Below are positions 1 to 6,217 of a stretch of 8,618 nucleotides of DNA, in pieces; position 1 is the stretch's first letter; every line of letters begins with the position of its first letter. The stretch covers positions 1 to 8,618 of the forward strand of contig CAZHUO010000041.1 of assembly GCA_964535715.1 (NCBI GenBank), read 5' to 3'. The notes beneath the pieces are model-generated. The model searched no databases, had not been told where the DNA came from, and saw nothing but the letters and a program-made list of their open reading frames with translations. Source of the stretch: CAZCCC01 sp964535715 (GTDB taxonomy: Bacteria > Patescibacteriota > Patescibacteriia > Buchananbacterales > UBA6539). The position numbers were made by a program, and so were the translations under genes.

Positions 1-120
1 AAAAGTTAACAAATACCTTGAATACTATCATAACCAACGGCCTCATCTCTCTTTATGGATGAAAACACCGAAGGAATTTGCTATGTCGCATTTGATATGA
101 AAGAGAACGAATATTTGACA
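1..120 (+). mobile_element. Insertion sequence, 3' end (left copy)
   Basis: This is the transposase end plus about 20 bp after its stop. Positions 57-110 match the reverse complement of the right edge with one mismatch over about 53 bp. After a short diverged stretch both copies share TTGAC. Read outward-in, this end begins TGTCAA, compatible with the TG start of IS3/IS481 terminal inverted repeats. The boundary at 120 is inferred; the other end and any target duplication are not in the window. Confidence 0.7.
2..100 (+). CDS. IS3/IS481-type transposase, C-terminal end (partial at left edge)
   Basis: The last 32 residues of an open frame that enters from outside the window and stops at TGA 98-100. 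The visible tail contains YLEYYHNQRPHLSLWMKTPKEF, which fits the end of the DDE integrase core (rve/rve_3) of IS3/IS481-type transposases: a YxxxRPHxxL block followed by TPxEF. The DDE catalytic residues lie outside the window. The same tail occurs inverted at the right edge (8574-8618), with G instead of W before MKTPKEF and T instead of I as the last residue. The Gly form fits the usual RPHxxLG pattern, so this copy may be the more diverged one. The call is firm for a transposase and weaker for the exact IS family. Confidence 0.85.
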   Translation, partial: KVNKYLEYYHNQRPHLSLWMKTPKEFAMSHLI

Positions 121-143
121 AAATAGATTAGGTATGCTATACT
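115..143 (+). promoter_or_regulatory. Strong extended sigma70 promoter formed at the IS end
   Basis: TTGACA (115-120), a 17-bp spacer, and TATACT (138-143) with TGC just before the -10. This is close to a perfect extended -10 promoter. The -35 lies in or at the end of the IS and the -10 lies in the flanking DNA. Transcription would start near 150 and run toward the LamG gene, but a terminator-like hairpin follows almost at once (154-176). Confidence 0.65.
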
Positions 144-153
144 AAATTCATGA

Positions 154-176
154 GGTAGGAAATCCCTATCTTTTTT
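154..176 (+). terminator. Short hairpin with U-tract
   Basis: GGTAGG (154-159) pairs with CCTATC (165-170) in a 6-bp stem (one G-U) around the loop AAATC, followed by six T's. It looks like an intrinsic terminator for read-through from the transposase. It begins only a few bases after the predicted start of the 115-143 promoter, so a transcript from there would be only about 25 nt if it ended here. Confidence 0.5.
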
Positions 177-222
177 GATTGCGTAATTGCAATTAATTAG
201 TCAAAAAAACAAAAACAAAAAA

Positions 223-321
223 ATGAATAAAACTAAATTTAGCCAATTTTTTTTGCAAAATGTTAATTTAAAAACTCGCTTTTTGGCGTGTTTTTTTGTT
301 TATAAAAAAATTTATATATAA
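223..321 (+). CDS. Doubtful 32-residue ORF
   Basis: ATG at 223 to TAA at 319-321. The peptide starts MNKTKFSQFFLQNVNLKTRF and continues hydrophobic with a few Lys/Arg, somewhat like a signal peptide that was cut off. No clear Shine-Dalgarno is seen; the upstream stretch is an A-rich run. It could be a leader peptide, the remnant N-terminus of a secreted protein, or chance in AT-rich DNA. I do not recognise it. Confidence 0.15.
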   Translation: MNKTKFSQFFLQNVNLKTRFLACFFVYKKIYI

Positions 322-322
322 T
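317..322 (+). promoter_or_regulatory. Possible -10 box for the LamG gene
   Basis: A perfect TATAAT, but only T-rich sequence and no good -35 lies 15-17 bp upstream (around 294-301). Transcription would start near 329, inside a 7-bp hairpin (323-340), about 100 nt before the ATG. The AT-richness makes a chance match plausible. Confidence 0.35.
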
Positions 323-356
323 AAAGGGTATTAACCCTTTGATGGATCCTCGGCTC

Positions 357-387
357 GGAAACAAAAAATCTAATATTTTTTGTTTCC
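357..387 (+). repeat. Perfect 13-bp hairpin in the LamG 5' leader
   Basis: GGAAACAAAAAAT (357-369) is the exact reverse complement of ATTTTTTGTTTCC (375-387), with the loop CTAAT. It is flanked by GC-richer bits (CCTCGGCTCG before, CTCGCCTTACG after), so it looks like a small inserted palindrome. It may shape the mRNA leader about 40 nt upstream of the start codon, or act as a weak bidirectional terminator. Confidence 0.6.
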
Positions 388-428
388 CTCGCCTTACGTC
401 GCCAATAAATAACTAATTTTTGAATTTT

Positions 429-3400
429 ATGGAAACTTTAACAAAAACAAAAACAAAACTTACAACTAATTTGGCCTTGGGTGTTTCAGCAGTTGCCTTG
501 GTTGGTTCTGCGGTTATTGTAGGCTATGGCGTTTATTCAATGGGTGGGCTGGCTAGTCTTTTAGGAATTTCTACTACTGCAACACCTAGTTCAGGAATTT
601 CTACTGCTATAACGCCCAGTTTAGTTGGCCACTGGAATTTTGATGATGCCAATATTAGCCTAGACCTTTCTGGATTAAGTAATAACGCAGAAATTGTTGG
701 CAGTGTTTCCTGTTCATTCGAATACGGCCTGATTAAATCCGGCTGTGTATTTGGCCAGGCAGCAAATAATTATTTAAAAATCAACAGTGTTGCCAACGAC
801 ATGAGCCCAGCCCAAGGCACAATTTCAGTTTGGGCTTATCCGACTGCAACAGGAAATAATCGCTACGTTATTGAAGGCATGGGCTCTAATTCAGACAGAT
901 ATTATATTCAATGGACCGGTGGTCAGTTTAGGGTAGTTAGAGGCAACCCGGCAGCCAGTTTAACTTTGCTTACCAATGTTGAACTTAACAAATGGTACCA
1001 CTTAGTTCTTTCCTGGGACCGAGACACTTTATACGGCTATATCAACGGTGAACTTAAGGGTTCAAAAAACTTTACAACAACAGGCAAAACTCCAACAAGA
1101 TTTAATATCGGCTACCAAGCCCCAAGCCTGCCGACTTATCCGGACAAGACTTTCCCCGGTTATATAGATGAAGTAACTTTTTACAATCAAAAATTGTCGG
1201 ATGAAGATATAAATGATATTTATGATGATGGTTTTTACGCCAGTCTGGTTGGTTATTGGAATTTTAACCATGACTCTGAAGCTGAAAGTAATGTTGTTCT
1301 AGATTCTTCCCAATTAGGCAATAACGGAGAAGTAGTTGGCAGTGTTCCTTATTCATCTGAATATGGTTTTTATGATCTTGGCCGTATTTTTGGCCAGCAA
1401 GGCAACTATATTAATATCAACAGCGTTGCCGATGATATGAATTTAAATCAAGGCACAATTTCAGTTTGGGCTTATCCGACTGAAACAGGCACTAATCGCT
1501 ACGTTATTGAAGGCATGGGCTCTAATTCAGACAGATATTATATTCAATGGACCGGTGGTCAGTTTAGGGTAGTTAGAGGCAATCCGGCAGCTATTCTAAC
1601 CTTGAATACTGATATTCAATTTAATAGATGGTATCATTTAGTTCTTTCTTGGGAAGGAAATACAATGTATGGTTATGTAAACGGCGAGCTGAAAGGTTCA
1701 AAAACCTTTACCTCAACTGGAAAAACACCAACAAGATTTAATATCGGAAACCAAGTTGCTGCAGACAACCGGACTTTCCCAGGCTATATTGATGAAGTCA
1801 ATTTTTACAGCAGAAGGCTTTCGGATAGCCAAGTAAAAAAGATTTATGATTTTTATTGGAATTTAATGGGGTGTAGTGATTCAGATGGACTTGATTTATA
1901 TACTAAAGGAACAACTACAGGAATTCGGCAGGGACACATTGAGACACACACTGATTATTGTCATAACTCTTCTTATGTACTTGAAGGTGTTTGTATTGAT
2001 AATAAGCTAGAAACAAGATTAGATCTTTGTGAATTTGGCTGTAACGATGGTGCTTGTATTCAGGCTTCTATAGGCGCTTTAAGCATTGGTCGAGACGGTT
2101 TAGAACCAGCCGGTAATATTGCCGTAGGTATTGATCAGTTTTTAGGCTCTTTTGAGTTTGAGGTTAAGAAAGAGCCGATAACAATTTCTTTATTAAATAT
2201 TTGGGTTAAAAATAATCCCAGAGGATTACTTTTAGAAAATTTGATGCTTATTGATGCTCAAGGCCAAGTTGTTGCCGGTCCGATGGATCCAATTGGTGTA
2301 CCGGGCGCGGCATTTACCGACATATTTACCGTGCCGGTTGGCATAAATACATATAAGCTCGTTGGGACGCTTTCAAGTGCAAATGGTTGGGTAGCTGGTG
2401 ATACAGTTTCAGTGGCTATAAATAACGCTTCCGAAGAATTTATTCAAGCAGTTGGAGAAAATTCAGGAGAGGATATACCTGTTTCTCCAGCCGGCCAGAT
2501 GATTGATGGTCCGGTTATGACTGTAAAAGATGCTGAACTTATAGTTACAAAAAACTCAACCGCAGTTGATAAGACAGTTTTTTTCAACAGCACCAAAAAT
2601 TTAGTCGGCAGTTGGATATTTGATGCTGCCAACTCAGCAGAAGATATTAGAATCACTTCGATTGCCGTTGCCTGCAGTTCAACTGCTATTAATCTAACTT
2701 TATATGATGGCGATACGGCTTTAATTCCAAGCAATGACACCCCGACGATTGACGGCGACGGCAGGGGAACAAATATGAGCGGCACTTCCACTTTTGTATT
2801 AAGTGAGCCGATCCTTATCCCTAAAGGCACTTCAAAAGTCATAGATTTGAAAGTTGATATTCCTTCTAATACAGCTTCCGGCCATACAGAAAAATATGGG
2901 ATCACTTCAAATACTGCTGTTAGCGCTTACAGCGCAGTTTCGGGAAATACTGTTGTTCCTAAAGTGATTGCCCATGATGGCGCTGTTATTACCATTATTC
3001 CTAATGGTCATTTAACCATTAATGAAGATGCTTCTTCAGCCTCTAAAAGATTAGTTATTGCTGGTACTTCCGGTGAAAATGTGATTGACTTGAGATTTAA
3101 AGCAATATATGAAGATATTGATATCAGAAAATTAAGAGTTTATATTAGCGACGGTGGTTTATATGGTACTGATGTTGGCGGTTATGATGATGTTTCCAAG
3201 TTTTATCTTAAGCTTGATGGCCAGGTGGTCGGCAACGCCGCCGGATACTCGGTAGCCGGAGCATCAACTGAAGTAAATTTTGAAGCCGGCCAAGTAGTAA
3301 TTCCACAAGGATCAACAGGTAAAAAATTAAGCATCTTGGTTGACTTAGCTGAAATTGGCACCGGTTTGCCGGGTACTGATAATGCTGATATTAAAGTCGG

Positions 3401-4121
3401 TTTAAGCGGCCCGAACGGCCTGCAGGCAACTGGCGTTTCTTCGAATAATCCTGCACGTGAATTTTTTATAGATGCTAGCGGTTCTTCAGTAATTATTCAT
3501 AAAGCAGTTCCTCAAGTGGTAATAGAAAATCCCGGAACAACACTTGGCGCTAATTCTTTGTTGCATCATACAAAAATTACTGCTGTTGGCGGACCAATTG
3601 GTATTTGGCGCTTAGCTTATCAGGCAACAACTTCTACCAAAGTTAATTTGATTAATGCTTATACTGTTTTATCTTCATGTCAGGGTGGTTGCGGCAGTAT
3701 TACTAATGGCAGTCAATTATCTGATATTACTTCTGGTTATTACATTCCTTTTACTATTAATAAAAAGATTTTTGATATGCCTATAAGTAGCAGTCAGCCG
3801 CATGGCAAATATTATTTGGAGATATCTGAAAATTCAACCGCTGTAATAGATTTATATGCTACTGTTAACTTGACTGCTAATAATGATTATGTTGTTACCA
3901 GCTTACTTTCTGATATCTATTCTTGGAATAATGGCACTTCAGGAAAGCCGGCTAGTACTTCTATATGGCAAATTGTAAATGGAGGCAGTTTTGTTTGGTC
4001 GCCGCTTAATGATGATAATAGTCAAACTGCTTCTTCATTGACAGCCGAGCAATGGTATAATGGCTATTTGGTTAGTGGTTTAGGAGTGGCAACAACCACC
4101 CCGATAACGATTGGTGAATAA
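429..4121 (+). CDS. Large membrane-anchored surface protein with two LamG domains
   Basis: 1230 residues from ATG 429. A TTG at 420 would add three residues, but the ATG is the natural choice; no Shine-Dalgarno is seen for either. Residues 11-47 form a basic then strongly hydrophobic segment (signal or anchor) with no obvious cleavage site, followed by a short Ser/Thr/Pro stalk made of a 10-residue tandem repeat. Two LamG/concanavalin-like domains follow, about 64-268 and 271-474. Each begins SLVGxWNF, has GTISVWAYPT in the middle, and ends with GYIDEVxFY. Next is a Cys-rich linker of six Cys (about 480-545, CSDSDGLD to CNDGAC). About 550-1230 is a series of beta-rich Ig/jelly-roll-like modules, for example the IDLRFKAIYEDIDIRKL block. 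The likely role is carbohydrate or cell-surface binding at the envelope. This is inferred from LamG domains; no ligand residues are diagnosed. Confidence 0.8.
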   Translation: METLTKTKTKLTTNLALGVSAVALVGSAVIVGYGVYSMGGLASLLGISTTATPSSGISTAITPSLVGHWNFDDANISLDLSGLSNNAEIVGSVSCSFEYGLIKSGCVFGQAANNYLKINSVANDMSPAQGTISVWAYPTATGNNRYVIEGMGSNSDRYYIQWTGGQFRVVRGNPAASLTLLTNVELNKWYHLVLSWDRDTLYGYINGELKGSKNFTTTGKTPTRFNIGYQAPSLPTYPDKTFPGYIDEVTFYNQKLSDEDINDIYDDGFYASLVGYWNFNHDSEAESNVVLDSSQLGNNGEVVGSVPYSSEYGFYDLGRIFGQQGNYININSVADDMNLNQGTISVWAYPTETGTNRYVIEGMGSNSDRYYIQWTGGQFRVVRGNPAAILTLNTDIQFNRWYHLVLSWEGNTMYGYVNGELKGSKTFTSTGKTPTRFNIGNQVAADNRTFPGYIDEVNFYSRRLSDSQVKKIYDFYWNLMGCSDSDGLDLYTKGTTTGIRQGHIETHTDYCHNSSYVLEGVCIDNKLETRLDLCEFGCNDGACIQASIGALSIGRDGLEPAGNIAVGIDQFLGSFEFEVKKEPITISLLNIWVKNNPRGLLLENLMLIDAQGQVVAGPMDPIGVPGAAFTDIFTVPVGINTYKLVGTLSSANGWVAGDTVSVAINNASEEFIQAVGENSGEDIPVSPAGQMIDGPVMTVKDAELIVTKNSTAVDKTVFFNSTKNLVGSWIFDAANSAEDIRITSIAVACSSTAINLTLYDGDTALIPSNDTPTIDGDGRGTNMSGTSTFVLSEPILIPKGTSKVIDLKVDIPSNTASGHTEKYGITSNTAVSAYSAVSGNTVVPKVIAHDGAVITIIPNGHLTINEDASSASKRLVIAGTSGENVIDLRFKAIYEDIDIRKLRVYISDGGLYGTDVGGYDDVSKFYLKLDGQVVGNAAGYSVAGASTEVNFEAGQVVIPQGSTGKKLSILVDLAEIGTGLPGTDNADIKVGLSGPNGLQATGVSSNNPAREFFIDASGSSVIIHKAVPQVVIENPGTTLGANSLLHHTKITAVGGPIGIWRLAYQATTSTKVNLINAYTVLSSCQGGCGSITNGSQLSDITSGYYIPFTINKKIFDMPISSSQPHGKYYLEISENSTAVIDLYATVNLTANNDYVVTSLLSDIYSWNNGTSGKPASTSIWQIVNGGSFVWSPLNDDNSQTASSLTAEQWYNGYLVSGLGVATTTPITIGE
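561..620 (+). repeat. 30-bp tandem duplication in the stalk
   Basis: Units 561-590 and 591-620 match with six mismatches and encode LGISTTATPS and SGISTAITPS. They form a Ser/Thr/Pro spacer between the membrane segment and the first LamG domain, and such units could vary in number between strains. Confidence 0.75.
813..956 (+). repeat. LamG core repeat, copy 1
   Basis: This stretch matches 1449-1592 at a constant offset of 636 bp (212 codons) with only four mismatches in 144 bp, including a perfect 90-bp run (857-946). It encodes the centre of the first LamG domain. The DNA on either side of the match is clearly more diverged between the two domains. Confidence 0.9.
1449..1592 (+). repeat. 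LamG core repeat, copy 2
   Basis: Partner of 813-956, encoding the centre of the second LamG domain. Codon-level identity, not just protein similarity, points to recent homogenisation of this block. Confidence 0.9.
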
Positions 4122-4172
4122 ATTATTTATTCATGGGTGGCAATCAATAAAATAATTAAGCAATAAAACAAG

Positions 4173-4198
4173 AAAGCAGGGTGTTTTGCCCTGCTTTT
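4173..4198 (+). terminator. Intrinsic terminator of the LamG gene
   Basis: AAAGCAGGG (4173-4181) pairs with CCCTGCTTT (4189-4197) around a 7-base loop and runs into T's. It lies about 50 nt after the LamG stop codon. The A-rich side upstream means it could also help stop minus-strand transcripts arriving from the opposite cluster, though the T-run in that direction is interrupted. Confidence 0.85.
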
Positions 4199-4272
4199 GG
4201 TATGTGGTTGAAATGAGGTTTGCAGCTTAAACCTTCTTTAGTCATCTCGACCGACTACATTGTTTTATTTTT

Positions 4273-4447
4273 GTCATTCTGAGGTTGCTGAAAGCGACCG
4301 AAGAATCTTGAAATTCTTCGGCCTTCGGCCTCAGAATAATATTAAAGAGGTATGAGATTTCTCGACTCCTCCTCGCCTCGCTTCGATAGATTTATTGAAG
4401 AAGCAAGTCGAAGTGAATTTACTTCGTTCATCGTCGCTCGAAATGAC
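4273..4447. repeat. Palindromic REP/MITE-like intergenic element
   Basis: The stretch begins GTCATTCTGAG and ends CTCGAAATGAC, so its outer ends are inverted. Inside are nested hairpins: ATTCTGAGG (4276-4284) with CCTCAGAAT (4329-4337), GAAGAAT/ATTCTTC, GGCCTTCGGCC, and CGAAGT/ACTTCG (4409-4426). It sits between convergent genes. From memory, GTCATTCTGAG...AATGAC elements recur between genes in many CPR and other bacterial genomes; this cannot be checked here. The bases 4201-4272 before it show nothing recognisable. Confidence 0.65.
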
Positions 4448-4464
4448 TTAGGATAGTTATATTA

Positions 4465-4902
4465 TTAATCCTTAAAAAGTTTTTTTCTGGTTTCGTAGCT
4501 GATAATTGTCGGTATAAAAAAACTTATATCCGCAGTCAGGCCGCCAAACAAAATTGCCAAGGAGTAATTTTTAAAAAAATAGGGAAAAGCCGAAAGAAAA
4601 AATGGTCTCAAAATAAAGCTATCCAAATATTCACCGGGACCGAATTCAACCACCATATTTCTGATTAATCTAAAAAATTCCTTAAAACTATTTTTGAAAC
4701 TGGTAATTCTTTCTTTTTTTAAATCGGTTGCTGCCAGGTAGCCGTAAAAAACCGCATTATCAGCCCAGGTGCCGAAAAAGCCGGCAGTAATGTTATTATG
4801 AGTCAGAATTTTTACCAGATTAGCTGCAATGATGGCGCTTATGGTGCTTAGAGTTAAAGGAATTCCGTATCTTTTTAGCCATTCTTTAAATTTTTTTTTC
4901 AT
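4465..4902 (-). CDS. Small multi-pass membrane protein, function unknown
   Basis: 145 residues with a basic N-terminus (MKKKFKEWLKR) and about four hydrophobic segments near 14-33, 41-58, 93-112 and 115-137. A distinctive motif, FGPGEYLDSFILRP, at 87-100 just before the third segment is probably the family signature. The loop between helices 2 and 3 is strongly charged. The ATG is only 3 nt after the GDH stop codon, so it is almost certainly translated from the same transcript; no good Shine-Dalgarno is visible. I do not recognise a named family, though proteins with a GPxEYLDSFxxRP motif feel familiar from CPR and archaeal genomes. It ends the minus-strand cluster, and no convincing terminator follows before the repeat element. 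Confidence 0.75.
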   Translation of the reverse strand: MKKKFKEWLKRYGIPLTLSTISAIIAANLVKILTHNNITAGFFGTWADNAVFYGYLAATDLKKERITSFKNSFKEFFRLIRNMVVEFGPGEYLDSFILRPFFLSAFPYFFKNYSLAILFGGLTADISFFIPTIISYETRKKLFKD

Positions 4903-4905
4903 AAT

Positions 4906-6147
4906 TTACTTTGCCAATTTTTTTAATGCTGAAATGAAAGCGGCAGTTCTTAAATTGGTATTGTATTTTTTGGCGTTATATTGGACTTCATTGAAAGCCT
5001 TGGTCATGGCTTGCTTGAGTTTGCTTTTGACTTTGACTTCACTCCACTTTTCTTTTTTTAGATTTTGCAGCCATTCAAAATAAGAAACCGTTACTCCGCC
5101 GGCATTAGCCAAAACATCGGGAATAATCAAAGTTTTACCGAAAAGCTCGCAGTCAGCTTCCGGAGTTATTGGTCCGTTTGCCAGTTCCAGTATAATTTTT
5201 GCCTTTACTTTTTTTACATTGTCTTTTCTTATTTGGTTTTCCAAAGCGGCTAAAATTAAAATATCACAAGGGTATTCAATAATTTTTTCAACCCCAATAT
5301 GCTTATGATTTTGGCAGGTGCAGTTTATTTTGTGGCATTGGCAAATGTCAACTCTGCCGGAATTGGCTTTTACTTTCTCAATTACGTGAAAATCAAATCC
5401 TTTGCCTGATGGATCGGTGACGGTTGTTTTAGAATCCGATATTGCGACAATTTTAAAACCGGCGTGATAAATCAGGTGAGCCATTACCGCTCCGGCATTG
5501 CCAAAGCCCTGTATTGCCACAGTGGTTTTTTTTGGGTTAATTTTTAATTTTTTCACTACATGTTCAAGGATAAAAAATCCGCCGTCAGCTGTGGCAGTAC
5601 TTCTGCCCAAGGATCCGCCAAAAGAAATAGATTTTCCAGTAATCATTGCCGGCTGGATTTTTTTGGTCAGCTTGTTGTATTCATCACTCATCCAGTCCAT
5701 TATTTGGGAATTGGTATTAACGTCCGGTGCCGGCACGTCAAGCTTTGGCCCGAGGTTTTTATAGAAAGCATTAATGTAGCCGCGGGACAATCTTTCAAGC
5801 TCCGTTTTACTTAGTTTAGTTGGATCAACAATTACTCCGCCTTTGCCGCCGCCCATTGGGATGCCGACTACGGCAGTTTTTATAGTCATCCAAAAAGACA
5901 AAGCTTTAACTTCGTCCAAGCTGACGTTTGGATGAAACCTAATGCCGCCCTTGTAAGGGCCGCGCTTATTATTATGCTGGACGCGGAAAGCTTTGAATTT
6001 TTTAATTTGGCCAAAATCCATAACAACCGGAATTTCAGCGCTTAAAATTCGATTTGGCCTTTGCAGGTTTTTGACTTTATTTTCAATTTTTAATTTTTTG
6101 GCAGCGCTTTTAAGCTGCATCATTGCGTTTTGGAAGGGATTGTTCAT
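4906..6147 (-). CDS. gdhA: Glutamate dehydrogenase (Glu/Leu/Phe/Val dehydrogenase family)
   Basis: 413 residues, the usual length for hexameric bacterial or archaeal GDH. It would interconvert glutamate with 2-oxoglutarate plus ammonia in the cytosol. Substrate-site blocks are present: PYKGGIRFHP (K66), MGGGKGGV (K102), the Lys near 111, DVPAPDVNT (D142) and AGGVTVS (S355). The dinucleotide fold starts with AIQGFGNAG (211-219) and has Asp238 after the second strand, which favours NAD over NADP. Leu/Val/Phe dehydrogenases share the fold but are usually shorter (about 360 residues), so GDH is preferred. Residues 268-283 are an odd Cys/His-rich insert (C269, C271, C276, C278, H281, H283) in the nucleotide domain. 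The gene follows the methyltransferase by 70 nt and nearly abuts the next gene. No Shine-Dalgarno is seen before the ATG. Confidence 0.92.
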   Translation of the reverse strand: MNNPFQNAMMQLKSAAKKLKIENKVKNLQRPNRILSAEIPVVMDFGQIKKFKAFRVQHNNKRGPYKGGIRFHPNVSLDEVKALSFWMTIKTAVVGIPMGGGKGGVIVDPTKLSKTELERLSRGYINAFYKNLGPKLDVPAPDVNTNSQIMDWMSDEYNKLTKKIQPAMITGKSISFGGSLGRSTATADGGFFILEHVVKKLKINPKKTTVAIQGFGNAGAVMAHLIYHAGFKIVAISDSKTTVTDPSGKGFDFHVIEKVKANSGRVDICQCHKINCTCQNHKHIGVEKIIEYPCDILILAALENQIRKDNVKKVKAKIILELANGPITPEADCELFGKTLIIPDVLANAGGVTVSYFEWLQNLKKEKWSEVKVKSKLKQAMTKAFNEVQYNAKKYNTNLRTAAFISALKKLAK

Positions 6148-6156
6148 ATTTTTTTA

Positions 6157-6193
6157 GCAAGATAAGCAAGATAAGCGAAACAGGCAAGATAAG
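6157..6193. repeat. 9-bp tandem repeat
   Basis: Four units of period 9 on the + strand: GCAAGATAA at 6157 and 6166, a degenerate GCGAAACAG at 6175, and GCAAGATAA at 6184. An inverted copy, CTTATCTTGC, lies at 6237-6246 inside the end of the methyltransferase gene. On the minus-strand mRNA the outer copies can pair over 10 bp between the methyltransferase stop and the GDH start. Confidence 0.75.
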
Positions 6194-6217
6194 TATTAAG
6201 AAAAAAGTATTTTTTGG

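Larger units (their letters stand above)
144..428 (+). other. Gene-poor leader upstream of the LamG gene
   Basis: AT-rich stretch between the IS end and the surface-protein gene. It holds the short hairpin at 154-176, a perfect 12-bp palindrome TAATTGCAATTA (184-195), A- and T-runs, a doubtful 32-codon ORF (223-321), a TATAAT box (317-322), a 7-bp stem AAAGGGT/ACCCTTT (323-340), and a 13-bp perfect hairpin (357-387). No known riboswitch was recognised in it. Confidence 0.6.

Noticed and set aside
2444..2905. 153-codon open frame antisense to the LamG gene
   Set aside because: The + strand protein is continuous and domain-consistent here; the antisense frame has no RBS or recognisable domain.
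4273..4447. CRISPR array or tRNA in the 4.2-4.45 kb gap
   Set aside because: Hairpins are nested palindromes without regular spacers, and no cloverleaf or GGTTCGA-type T-arm is present.
4829..5814. Open frames on the + strand within the GDH region
   Set aside because: GDH on the minus strand is unmistakable by motif, and the + strand frames encode low-complexity hydrophobic sequence without motifs.
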